From Oscillospiraceae bacterium (GTDB lineage Bacteria; Bacillota; Clostridia; Oscillospirales; CAG-272), in NCBI GenBank assembly GCA_015065045.1, contig SVRB01000083.1:1-6239 (forward strand): a stretch of 6,239 bases of DNA, read 5' to 3'. Made by a program: the position numbers and the translations under genes. Within the stretch, counting starts at the first letter, position 1; every line of letters begins with the position of its first letter. Below the pieces are notes generated by a model. The model was given only the letters and a program-made list of their open reading frames with translations. It was not told where the DNA came from and searched no databases. Shown here piece after piece: positions 1 to 6,124 of this stretch.

Positions 1-1
1 T

Positions 2-157
2 ATATATATGGCTGACAAGGATGATTTGCTGAAGAAAAGCTATATATTCGACCGACATTTTATATTTACTACCGAAAGCAAGGATGAGGTAGAATCCGTT
101 ATAAATGCTTATAAGAAAAAAATATTGAGTAAAAATGCGGTAAAACGCATAAAATAG
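2..157 (+). CDS. C-terminal end of an unidentified protein (cut by the window edge)
   Basis: An open frame runs from the left edge to a TAG stop at 155-157. It encodes about 51 residues, ending ...SKNAVKRIK. The first ATG in frame is at 8, but the frame is open upstream and any ribosome site would lie outside the window, so this is more likely the tail of a longer gene than a complete 49-residue protein. The visible part is hydrophilic and rich in Lys, Asp and Glu, with an aromatic stretch (SYIFDRHFIF) followed by a probable basic helix. There is no membrane segment or cysteine motif. I do not recognise the family. The aminopeptidase start follows 38 bases after the stop on the same strand, so the two could be co-transcribed. 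The stretch is judged coding because of its clean codon pattern and its direct stop-to-start layout with the next gene. Confidence 0.6.
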   Translation: MYMADKDDLLKKSYIFDRHFIFTTESKDEVESVINAYKKKILSKNAVKRIK

Positions 158-172
158 AAATAATAATATAAT
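125..172 (+). promoter_or_regulatory. Weak candidate promoter for the aminopeptidase gene
   Basis: Two weak possibilities lie just upstream of the aminopeptidase. One is TTGAGT (125-130), a 17-base spacer and CATAAA (148-153), each hexamer matching four of six consensus positions; it overlaps the end of the preceding gene. The other is a perfect TATAAT (167-172) with no good -35 at the right distance; it would give a leader of only about 17 bases. Either may be chance in AT-rich DNA, and readthrough from the upstream gene would remove the need for a promoter. Low confidence. Confidence 0.25.
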
Positions 173-195
173 TTTCCAAAAAGGGAGTCAGAAAT

Positions 196-1419
196 ATGAC
201 GAAGAAAAGATTAAAAAATTATGCAAAGCTGATTGCAAAGTGCGGTGTAAACGTACAAAAGGGACAAGAGGTTGTTATCAATGCAGAACCGGACCAGCCC
301 GAATTTGTTGCGATGGTTGCTGAGGAATGCTATAAGCTCGGAGCAAAGAGAGTTGTTGTTGATTGGGTATATCAGCCGTTGACAAGACTTAACGTAAAAT
401 ACCGTACACAGAGAGATCTTGGCAGAGTAGAGGAATATGAGGAAGCAAGACTTAAGTATCGTCTTGAAAAGCTTCCCGCGATGATTCATTTGCGTTCTGC
501 AGATCCCGATGGATTAAAGGGTATAAATCAGGAAAAATACAGCAAGGCAACACAGTCTATTGTAAAGGTAACTAAGCCCTACAGAGACCAGATGGATAAC
601 AAATATCAGTGGTGTATTGCAGCGGTTCCGAGTGTTGCTTGGGCGAAGAAGGTATTCCCCAATGAAAGAAAGAGCAAGGCTGTTGAAATGCTTTGGGAAG
701 CTATTTTGTATTCTTCAAGATGCGATGATGATCCGATCGCAGCGTGGGATAATCATAACAAGAATCTTCACTCAAAGTGCAAATATTTGAATGACCTTAA
801 GATCAAAACACTTATATACAAGGCGTCAAACGGAACAGATCTGAGAGTTGGAATGAACGAAGAGGGTCAGTTCCTCGGAGGCGCTCACGATACGCTTCAG
901 GGTGTTGAATATAATGCAAATATTCCTTCCGAAGAAGTATTTGTATCACCTAAAAAGGGTATCGCTGAGGGTATAGTTTACTCGTCAAAGCCCTTGTCAT
1001 ATCAGGGTGAGGTTATTGATAATTTCTCAGTCAGATTTGAAAACGGTAAGGCTGTTGAGGTAAAGGCAGAGAAGAATGAAGAACTTTTGAAAAAGCTTAT
1101 TTCTATGGACGAAGGCGCAAGCTATCTTGGCGAATGCGCTTTGGTTCCTTATGATTCACCTATTAGAAATTCCGGAATTCTTTTCTATACAACGTTGTTT
1201 GATGAAAATGCAGCTTGTCATTTTGCATTGGGCAGAGGCTTTACAAATACTGTTAAAGACTTTGAAAAGTATAGCTTAGAAGAGCTTCACGAAATGGGCA
1301 TCAATGATTCTATCATCCACGTTGACTTTATGATCGGAACAGAGGATCTTGATATTACAGCGGAAACGTTTGATGGCAAGACCGTACAGATATTCAAAAA
1401 CGGAAATTGGGCATTTTAA
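196..1419 (+). CDS. Aminopeptidase, M29 family (AmpS/AmpT/PepS-like metalloenzyme)
   Basis: A cytoplasmic metallo-aminopeptidase of 407 residues, the usual size for peptidase family M29, that removes N-terminal residues from short peptides, as in peptide recycling. The C-terminal half carries the family motifs in order: GTDL (213-216), IPSEEVF with E247, LGECALVP with E313, ACHFALG with H342, and IHVDFMIG with H375 and D377. By their spacing these match the five metal ligands recalled for Thermus AmpT (Glu250, Glu316, His345, His376, Asp378), so the two-metal site looks complete. The position matching the conserved catalytic Tyr (Tyr352 in AmpT) is F349, in the context GRGF. There is no signal peptide or membrane segment. 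The ATG at 196 is preceded by GGGAG at 183-187, 8 bases away. A hairpin terminator follows the stop directly. The family call is confident; the exact specificity and subfamily symbol (ampS, pepS) cannot be decided from the sequence. Confidence 0.95.
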   Translation: MTKKRLKNYAKLIAKCGVNVQKGQEVVINAEPDQPEFVAMVAEECYKLGAKRVVVDWVYQPLTRLNVKYRTQRDLGRVEEYEEARLKYRLEKLPAMIHLRSADPDGLKGINQEKYSKATQSIVKVTKPYRDQMDNKYQWCIAAVPSVAWAKKVFPNERKSKAVEMLWEAILYSSRCDDDPIAAWDNHNKNLHSKCKYLNDLKIKTLIYKASNGTDLRVGMNEEGQFLGGAHDTLQGVEYNANIPSEEVFVSPKKGIAEGIVYSSKPLSYQGEVIDNFSVRFENGKAVEVKAEKNEELLKKLISMDEGASYLGECALVPYDSPIRNSGILFYTTLFDENAACHFALGRGFTNTVKDFEKYSLEELHEMGINDSIIHVDFMIGTEDLDITAETFDGKTVQIFKNGNWAF

Positions 1420-1427
1420 GTAATAAT

Positions 1428-1459
1428 AAAAAAATCTCGGTAAAAACCGAGATTTTTTT
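1428..1459. terminator. Bidirectional intrinsic terminator between convergent genes
   Basis: A 14-base-pair perfect stem pairs 1428-1441 with 1446-1459 around an AAAA loop (1442-1445). The core is ATCTCGGT/ACCGAGAT, flanked by seven A on the left and seven T on the right. The right-hand T run terminates the aminopeptidase transcript, whose stop ends 8 bases before the stem. The left-hand A run is a U tract on the other strand and terminates the transporter transcript, whose stop lies 7 bases from the stem. One element therefore serves both genes. Confidence 0.92.
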
Positions 1460-1466
1460 GTTTTTA

Positions 1467-4400
1467 TTATTCAGTTCTCAAAGCAACAACAGGATCCTTC
1501 TTTGCAGCGCTCTTAGAGGGGATAATGCCCGAAATAAGAGTAAGGCATATACTTATAAGTATGAGTATGATTGCCGCCGGCAAGGGAAGAATAGCTTTAA
1601 GATTTGCAATACCTGTTAACGCCTTTAAGATGATGTTTATCGGGATGCAGAGCAAGTATGTTACAACAACACCCAAAAGACCTGATGTAAAGCCAACGAT
1701 CATAGTTTCTGCGTTAAACATACCCGAAACGTTTTTCTTTGATGCACCGATAGCACGGAGAATACCGATTTCTTTTGTTCTTTCTTGTACGGATATGAGA
1801 GTGATTACTCCAATCATGATTGAGGATACGATAAGTGAAATTGCAACAAATGCAATAAGAACGTACGTAATAGCGTCAATTATTGTAGTGATAGAAGCCA
1901 TCATAATTCCGAAGTAGTCGGTGTATTTGATCTGTTTGAGTTCATCAACGTCTTTGTTGTAATTTGCAATAGCCTCTGTAATAATGTCTTTGTTCTCAAA
2001 AGAAGATGCGTAGAGGTTAATTGCAGCGGGAGATTCAAGATCAACATAACCCATCATAAGAAGATTATCTTCGTATGTTGAATCGGAAAATTCCATTATT
2101 TCATCGTAATACAAAGCGCACATTTCTGCAGTATACGTGGGGAGCGCATTGTCAAGTGACATTGCAAGCATTTCAGGAGTCATACCCGACATACCTGCCA
2201 TAACCTGCTTAGCATATTCGGCTTTTATCTGCTCGGTCATCATAGCAGTGAAGTATGACATTATATCATCATCCGACATGGATGCGAGATATTCGTTAAT
2301 GTCTTCGATAGATACTCCCATTTGCTGACTAAGGGCAGAGGAGATCATATCTTCAATATCTTTTCTTGTAAGCTTTGCGGTTGTGTTTGCAATCTGCTGA
2401 TCAACCAAATCTTTTGGAGGAATGCAGCTCAATGCAATAAATGCAGCAGCTTTACCCTTTGTATCAAGCTCAGAAATATAGTTGCGGAATGCAGCTTCTT
2501 TCTGTTGGTCGGTTAATGATTCTGTAGTTGAGCCGAAGGGAAGTCCTGTAAGTATATCGGTGTTAGGAGAAGCTAACTGCGCATCGATAACGGGTGTATC
2601 TTTTGCTTTATCTATCAAATGTTTTGTAAGCTTATCGGTATAGCATATGCTGCCCTTGAGCATGGTTGTATCTGCATCTTTATTGGGACGAATTATACCC
2701 GTAACCTTGAGCGACATAGCGTTATCGTAGAGATATTTTAATCCCGCTTCTGTTTCTCTGAGGTCTTTATAGAGACCTGTTTCTTCGTCATATCTGAAAC
2801 AATCGGCATTGAGGATAGTTTTATATTCCGTATTGCAGATATCCTCGTAAGACCATTTAACAAATTCTTTGTTGGTGAGGGGAGTGCCGTTAACTGCAGC
2901 ATCCGCAAGCTTTGCGATATCATCAGCAGAAAGGAGACCGAGCGCATAGAGTGTAATATCGTCAAGCTCGTTGTTTTCGTCAACTACAAGAACAACTTCA
3001 TCGTAGTTGTTGGGCCATGAGCCGTATATGACGTCGTACTGTTCAAGCAATAAGTCGTTAACGGGCGCACCGTTTTTGCCGGGAAGAAGCTCTTGCCATA
3101 ATGTTGTGCCCATACCGCCCATCGAGGACGTTTGTGATGAAGATGATATGCCGGGCATCCCCGCCATAGAAGAAAAGTCAATTCCAATATATTTGAGCAT
3201 CAGGTTCATGATGATTTCTTCAAGATCGGAACGCAAAATTACACCGTCAACGTTTTTTGTGTATATTTGCATATCGAGATTGTAAGAATACTGAACACCA
3301 TTCAAAGCTGATGAAAGTTTGCTGTCTTCTCTTTTTATTTCATTTTCCAAGAATAACTTGAAAGCTTTGAGGTCGTTTTCTGTTTTTTGAATGCTGTTCA
3401 TAGCGTTTATCATATCGAAAAGCGCATTTTTCTTATATACAGCATCGTTTTCATGCGAGTTGTCTTCATTTGAAACTTTCATAAAGGCTTCAATAAGCGA
3501 CGACATTTCTATTGTAGAAGCTTCAAGAGTCAAAGGATAAGCAGAAAGTGTGCTTTCCTGGACGGCATTGATGTATGAAGTCATACCCTGAGAAATAGCA
3601 AGGATCAAAGCAATACCGATAATACCAATACTACCTGCAAATGAGGTAAGAATCGTTCTTCCTTTTTTTGTAAAAAGGTTTTTGAGTGAGAGTCCGAAAG
3701 AGGTAAAAATAGACATCGAAGGTTTTTTCATTTTGCTTTCTGCTTCAAGTCTGTTTTTTGCTATTTCTCTTTCTTTAACTACTTCTTCTTCGGTGAGAGG
3801 ATTAGAGTCGCCCTTGATCACACCGTCAAGCATATTTATAATTCTTGTAGAGTATTTTTCTGCTAAATCGGGGTTATGAGTAACCATGATAACAAGCTTG
3901 TCTTTTGAAATTTCTTTCAAAATATCCATAACCTGAACACTTGTTTCCGTATCAAGCGCGCCGGTAGGCTCATCGGCAAGAATAATATCGGGGTTATTTA
4001 CAAGTGCACGTGCGATAGCAACTCTCTGCATCTGTCCCCCCGACATTTCACTCGGACGCTTTTTAAACTGACCGTCAAGGCCTACGTCGATAAGAGCTTG
4101 TTTTGCTCTTTTTCTGCGTTCAGTCTTTGAAACACCGGACAGTGTCAGCGCAAGCTCGACGTTCTGGAGAACTGACTGATGAGGAATAAGATTATAGCTT
4201 TGGAAAACAAAACCGATAGAATGGTTTCTGTAGGTGTCCCAATCTCTGTCTTTAAATGATTTTGTGGAGCGACCGTTAATAAAGAGGTCGCCGTCTGTAT
4301 ACTGATCAAGACCGCCTATGATGTTAAGCATAGTTGTTTTTCCGCAACCCGAGGGGCCGAGAACAGAAACAAACTCTGCAGAGCGGAAGCTGAGATCAAT

Positions 4401-4469
4401 GCCTTTAAGAGCGTGTACGGTGTTGTCACCGGCGGGGTAATCTTTTTTTATTTTTTTAAGTTCGAGCAT
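1467..4469 (-). CDS. Fused ABC transporter ATPase-permease, MacB topology, with very large extracellular domain
   Basis: A 1000-residue membrane ABC protein carrying ATPase and permease in one chain. Residues 1-220 are a LolD/MacB-type nucleotide-binding domain: Walker A GPSGCGKTT (38-46), Q-loop Q90 in VFQSYNLIPHQS, signature MSGGQ (142-146, Met for the usual Leu), Walker B IILADE (162-167) and switch His H198. A charged linker (about 222-268) leads to TM1 (about 271-294), an extracellular region of roughly 560 residues (295-855), and three C-terminal membrane helices (about 857-889, 922-946, 961-983). The FtsX-type motif QERTKEIGILRAIGAS is at 895-910. This is the four-helix MacB (type VII) plan, which couples ATP hydrolysis to mechanical work across the membrane. 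MacB itself is about 650 residues, the excess here being extracellular. All ATPase residues are intact. The substrate is unknown; peptide, lipoprotein or antimicrobial export are inferences. The gene stands alone with its own promoter candidate and a shared terminator. Confidence 0.93.
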   Translation of the reverse strand: MLELKKIKKDYPAGDNTVHALKGIDLSFRSAEFVSVLGPSGCGKTTMLNIIGGLDQYTDGDLFINGRSTKSFKDRDWDTYRNHSIGFVFQSYNLIPHQSVLQNVELALTLSGVSKTERRKRAKQALIDVGLDGQFKKRPSEMSGGQMQRVAIARALVNNPDIILADEPTGALDTETSVQVMDILKEISKDKLVIMVTHNPDLAEKYSTRIINMLDGVIKGDSNPLTEEEVVKEREIAKNRLEAESKMKKPSMSIFTSFGLSLKNLFTKKGRTILTSFAGSIGIIGIALILAISQGMTSYINAVQESTLSAYPLTLEASTIEMSSLIEAFMKVSNEDNSHENDAVYKKNALFDMINAMNSIQKTENDLKAFKLFLENEIKREDSKLSSALNGVQYSYNLDMQIYTKNVDGVILRSDLEEIIMNLMLKYIGIDFSSMAGMPGISSSSQTSSMGGMGTTLWQELLPGKNGAPVNDLLLEQYDVIYGSWPNNYDEVVLVVDENNELDDITLYALGLLSADDIAKLADAAVNGTPLTNKEFVKWSYEDICNTEYKTILNADCFRYDEETGLYKDLRETEAGLKYLYDNAMSLKVTGIIRPNKDADTTMLKGSICYTDKLTKHLIDKAKDTPVIDAQLASPNTDILTGLPFGSTTESLTDQQKEAAFRNYISELDTKGKAAAFIALSCIPPKDLVDQQIANTTAKLTRKDIEDMISSALSQQMGVSIEDINEYLASMSDDDIMSYFTAMMTEQIKAEYAKQVMAGMSGMTPEMLAMSLDNALPTYTAEMCALYYDEIMEFSDSTYEDNLLMMGYVDLESPAAINLYASSFENKDIITEAIANYNKDVDELKQIKYTDYFGIMMASITTIIDAITYVLIAFVAISLIVSSIMIGVITLISVQERTKEIGILRAIGASKKNVSGMFNAETMIVGFTSGLLGVVVTYLLCIPINIILKALTGIANLKAILPLPAAIILILISICLTLISGIIPSKSAAKKDPVVALRTE

Positions 4470-4476
4470 TATAAAA

Positions 4477-4491
4477 AACAGCCTTTCTGTT
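4477..4491 (-). promoter_or_regulatory. Ribosome binding site of the transporter, inside a small hairpin loop
   Basis: On the minus strand AGAAAGG (4482-4488) is the only Shine-Dalgarno-like sequence before the ATG at 4469. It lies 12 bases away, longer than usual. It sits in a possible 5-base-pair hairpin in which AACAG pairs with CTGTT and AAAGG forms the loop. The site supports the ATG at 4469, which also starts directly into a typical ABC N-terminus (MLELKKIKKDY). Whether the hairpin matters is unproven. Confidence 0.55.
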
Positions 4492-4540
4492 AATACTTTG
4501 TTATGATAAAATGCTATGCGTGTAAAATAGTATGGTTTTA

Positions 4541-4568
4541 CTTATACATTTTAACAGAATAATGTAAA
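4541..4568 (-). promoter_or_regulatory. Candidate vegetative promoter for the ABC transporter
   Basis: Read on the minus strand: -35 TTTACA (plus coordinates 4563-4568), a 16-base spacer, and -10 TATAAG (4541-4546). Each hexamer matches five of six consensus positions. The predicted start near 4534 gives a leader of about 65 bases before the ATG. The DNA upstream of the -35 is rich in A and T tracts, as expected for an UP element. This is the best promoter match in the window for the minus strand, but it rests on consensus alone. Confidence 0.5.
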
Positions 4569-4580
4569 CTGATTATAAAC

Positions 4581-4680
4581 TTTTTTAATCTATTTTTTAA
4601 TGATTTTTTAAAAAAATACCAAATTTAATAAAAAAATTGTAGAATTAAAACGTTTTTATCTTGTATTTTTTACAAAAAAA
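4581..4680. other. Phased A/T tracts in the divergent intergenic region
   Basis: The 282-base gap between the two divergent genes contains no ORF of note. TTTTTTAA occurs three times, at 4581, 4593 and 4604, at 11-12 base intervals. It is followed by A7 (4610-4616), A7 (4630-4636), T5 (4653-4657), T6 (4666-4671) and A7 (4674-4680). Tracts of this length repeated near the helical period usually bend DNA, and they lie just upstream of both promoter candidates. The tracts are seen directly; curvature and any regulatory role are inferred. Confidence 0.5.
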
Positions 4681-4689
4681 GTATATAAT
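4661..4689 (+). promoter_or_regulatory. Candidate promoter for the phosphatidyltransferase operon
   Basis: A perfect -10 TATAAT (4684-4689) lies 17 bases after TTGTAT (4661-4666), which matches only the first three positions of the -35 consensus. The start would be near 4696, giving a leader of about 55 bases. The -35 is one arm of a small inverted repeat, TTGTA (4661-4665) and TACAA (4671-4675), that could be an operator or chance. The -10 is convincing; the -35 is weak. Confidence 0.45.
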
Positions 4690-4738
4690 AATTATTTAAA
4701 GAAGAGTGATTATTTATAGTTTACAGAAAAGTGAGAAA

Positions 4739-4744
4739 GGGGAG
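4739..4744 (+). promoter_or_regulatory. Ribosome binding site that fixes the phosphatidyltransferase start at 4752
   Basis: GGGGAG at 4739-4744, within the purine run AGAAAGGGGAGAG, lies 7 bases before the ATG at 4752. The frame is open further upstream to a GTG at 4731, but that start would put this strong Shine-Dalgarno sequence inside the coding region, and only weak purine-rich sequence precedes it. The ATG is therefore preferred. Confidence 0.8.
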
Positions 4745-4751
4745 AGTGCAG

Positions 4752-5354
4752 ATGGAAGGCAAGTTCAGTGATAGCTTCAGAGATGACGGTAAGATAAGAG
4801 TTTTTACTATTCCGAATATTTTGTCAATGTTCAGAATATGTCTTATACCGCTGTTCATATGGTTATATATTAACAATAACGACAGAGAAGCGTTTGTAAT
4901 ATTGGTTATATCGGGATTGACAGACGTTGTTGACGGATTTATTGCCAGAAGGTTTGGTATGATAAGCGCGGTCGGAAAGGCACTTGATCCTATATCCGAT
5001 AAATTGACGCAGGGAGCAGTTTTGTATTGCTTGTTAAATAGATTTGAGGCAATGTGGGTACCATTTATATTGATGATATTCAAAGAATTATTTTCAGCAT
5101 TTGCCGCTTTTCTTGCGATAAGAAAAACGGGTGAGGTACACGGCGCTGATTGGCACGGCAAATTGACGACAATTTCGCTTTACGGTATGATGGCAATGCA
5201 TATAGTTTGGAACAATATACCGGCTGTATTGTCAAATATATTAGTTGGTATTTGCGTAGTGTTTATGTTGCTATCTCTTGTTATGTACAGCATAAGAAAT
5301 TTAGGTATGGCAAAAAATGCTGATGTAATAGAAAAGGAAAAAGAAGTAATATGA
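4752..5354 (+). CDS. CDP-alcohol phosphatidyltransferase (PgsA/cardiolipin-synthase type)
   Basis: An integral membrane enzyme of 200 residues, the normal size for the family. It transfers a phosphatidyl group from a CDP-linked lipid donor, usually CDP-diacylglycerol, to an alcohol. The diagnostic motif D-x2-D-G-x2-A-R-x8-G-x3-D-x3-D is complete: D58, D61, G62, A65, R66, G75, D79 and D83. The aspartates bind the metal ions and D83 is the expected catalytic base. Hydrophobic segments lie at about 18-40, 46-56, 86-122, 138-158 and 160-182, consistent with the six-helix fold. The opening FTIPNILSMFRI is typical of PgsA-like proteins. Glycerol-3-phosphate (PgsA, giving phosphatidylglycerol phosphate) is the most likely acceptor; a cardiolipin synthase of the same fold, which uses phosphatidylglycerol, cannot be ruled out. 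No gene symbol is given for that reason. It is the first gene of an operon, its TGA overlapping the ATG of the next gene. Confidence 0.92.
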   Translation: MEGKFSDSFRDDGKIRVFTIPNILSMFRICLIPLFIWLYINNNDREAFVILVISGLTDVVDGFIARRFGMISAVGKALDPISDKLTQGAVLYCLLNRFEAMWVPFILMIFKELFSAFAAFLAIRKTGEVHGADWHGKLTTISLYGMMAMHIVWNNIPAVLSNILVGICVVFMLLSLVMYSIRNLGMAKNADVIEKEKEVI

Positions 5355-6040
5355 ATAAAGTTCTAAGATGGCTTGATAATTTTTGGTATCATTATAAATG
5401 GCATACGATAATAGCTGTATTCGCAGCTGTTTTTCTCTGTGTGGGAATAGGGCAGATGCTTGGTAAAGAAAAAGTAGATGCTTACATAATGTATGCAGGA
5501 CCCACCTCGTTTTTTCCTAATGAAATAGAGCAGATCCAGGATTCTTTTGAAAATATCGTACCTGATTTTAACGGCGATGGTAAAAAGGTCGTTGAGTTTA
5601 TTGATATTACTGTCTTAACCGATAAGCAGATCGCAGAAAATAAAAAGAAAGCTCAGGAACAGGGCGTAGAATATAATCTTGATATGGAATTTGTCATGGA
5701 TATGAGAAAGAAGTTCAAGCTTCAGATTCAAAGCGGCGATGCTTATTTTCTTTTGATTGATCCGGAAATGTACGAACAGGATAAAGAGGTCGGAATATAT
5801 CGTAAGCTCGCTGATCTCGGAATTGAATATGAAAATACAAACGATGAAATGTCGGTAGTATTCAGAGAGACTGAATTCGGTAAATATTTTACTGTATTTG
5901 AGCAGTTCCCTGAGGATACTCTTATGTGCTTCAGAACTATGAATATCCCCTCGAAAATAAGAGGCGATAAAGAAAAAAAGAAGTACGATCAACAGCTTGA
6001 ATTTTTTAAAGATATTCTTGAGTTTGAGATAGTTGAATAA
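5351..6040 (+). CDS. Membrane-anchored protein of unknown function, coupled to the phosphatidyltransferase
   Basis: A 229-residue protein I cannot assign to a named family. A short basic and aromatic N-terminus (MNKVLRWLDNFWYHYKWH) is followed by one hydrophobic helix at about 19-37 and then a soluble domain. By the positive-inside rule the N-terminus is cytoplasmic and the C-terminal domain outside. That domain begins with a strand (VDAYIMYAGP, 42-51), has a DFNGDGK loop (72-78), a Lys/Glu-rich helix (91-104), another strand (AYFLLIDPEMY, 131-141) and a charged C-terminal helix (205-224). The order loosely recalls an anchored alpha/beta, binding-protein-like domain, but this is only an impression. 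There is no lipobox or sorting signal. The ATG lies inside the TGA of the preceding gene (ATGA), implying translational coupling. AAAAGG at 5332-5337 and AAAGAAG at 5340-5346 are possible ribosome sites. A terminator follows, so the operon ends here. Confidence 0.88.
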   Translation: MNKVLRWLDNFWYHYKWHTIIAVFAAVFLCVGIGQMLGKEKVDAYIMYAGPTSFFPNEIEQIQDSFENIVPDFNGDGKKVVEFIDITVLTDKQIAENKKKAQEQGVEYNLDMEFVMDMRKKFKLQIQSGDAYFLLIDPEMYEQDKEVGIYRKLADLGIEYENTNDEMSVVFRETEFGKYFTVFEQFPEDTLMCFRTMNIPSKIRGDKEKKKYDQQLEFFKDILEFEIVE

Positions 6041-6051
6041 TAAATAAAAAA

Positions 6052-6085
6052 CGGTATATGTTGAAAAAACATATACCGCTTTTTT
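6052..6085. terminator. Bidirectional intrinsic terminator after the lipid operon
   Basis: An 11-base-pair perfect stem pairs CGGTATATGTT (6052-6062) with its complement at 6068-6078 around a GAAAA loop. Six T follow at 6080-6085 for the plus-strand operon, whose stop ends 11 bases before the stem. A-rich sequence at 6042-6051 forms the matching U tract for minus-strand transcripts arriving from the gene on the right. Confidence 0.9.
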
Positions 6086-6107
6086 GTAACCGATATTCTT
6101 AATTCAA

Positions 6108-6124
6108 AAAGGGTTTAGCCCTTT
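6108..6124 (-). terminator. Small hairpin around the stop codon of the right-edge gene
   Basis: AAAGGG (6108-6113) and CCCTTT (6119-6124) pair around a five-base loop that contains most of the minus-strand TAA stop (plus 6115-6117). On the minus strand the stem is extended by two further T, giving a short U run. This could act as a weak terminator or an mRNA 3'-end stabiliser ahead of the stronger hairpin at 6052-6085. It may also be chance. Confidence 0.35.

Noticed and set aside
1407..1917. Two plus-strand open frames opposite the 3' end of the transporter gene
   Set aside because: They lie opposite the well-conserved FtsX-type C-terminus. The first also runs through the terminator hairpin.
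2738..3285. Overlapping open frames of 67-92 codons on both strands within the transporter gene
   Set aside because: These are shadows of a continuous 1000-codon reading frame with intact ATPase motifs at one end and permease motifs at the other.
4602..4617. T6A7 palindrome in the intergenic region as a possible terminator
   Set aside because: The pairing is A-T only, with no GC core and no loop. It is better explained as an A/T tract.
4731..4751. Upstream GTG start adding seven residues to the phosphatidyltransferase
   Set aside because: The added codons are the purine-rich ribosome binding site itself, and no comparable site precedes the GTG.
4470..4751. Possible riboswitch or small RNA in the divergent gap
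   Set aside because: Both predicted leaders are only about 55-65 bases long, no GC-rich conserved stems are visible, and there is no terminator ahead of either start codon.
4721..5161. Open frame of 146 codons on the minus strand inside the phosphatidyltransferase gene
   Set aside because: It lies entirely opposite a gene with a complete catalytic motif, has no ribosome site of note, and its composition is what the antisense of a membrane protein gives.
5615..5992. Open frame of 125 codons on the minus strand inside the unknown membrane protein gene
   Set aside because: It is an antisense shadow; the plus-strand frame has the operon context, the ATGA coupling and the terminator.
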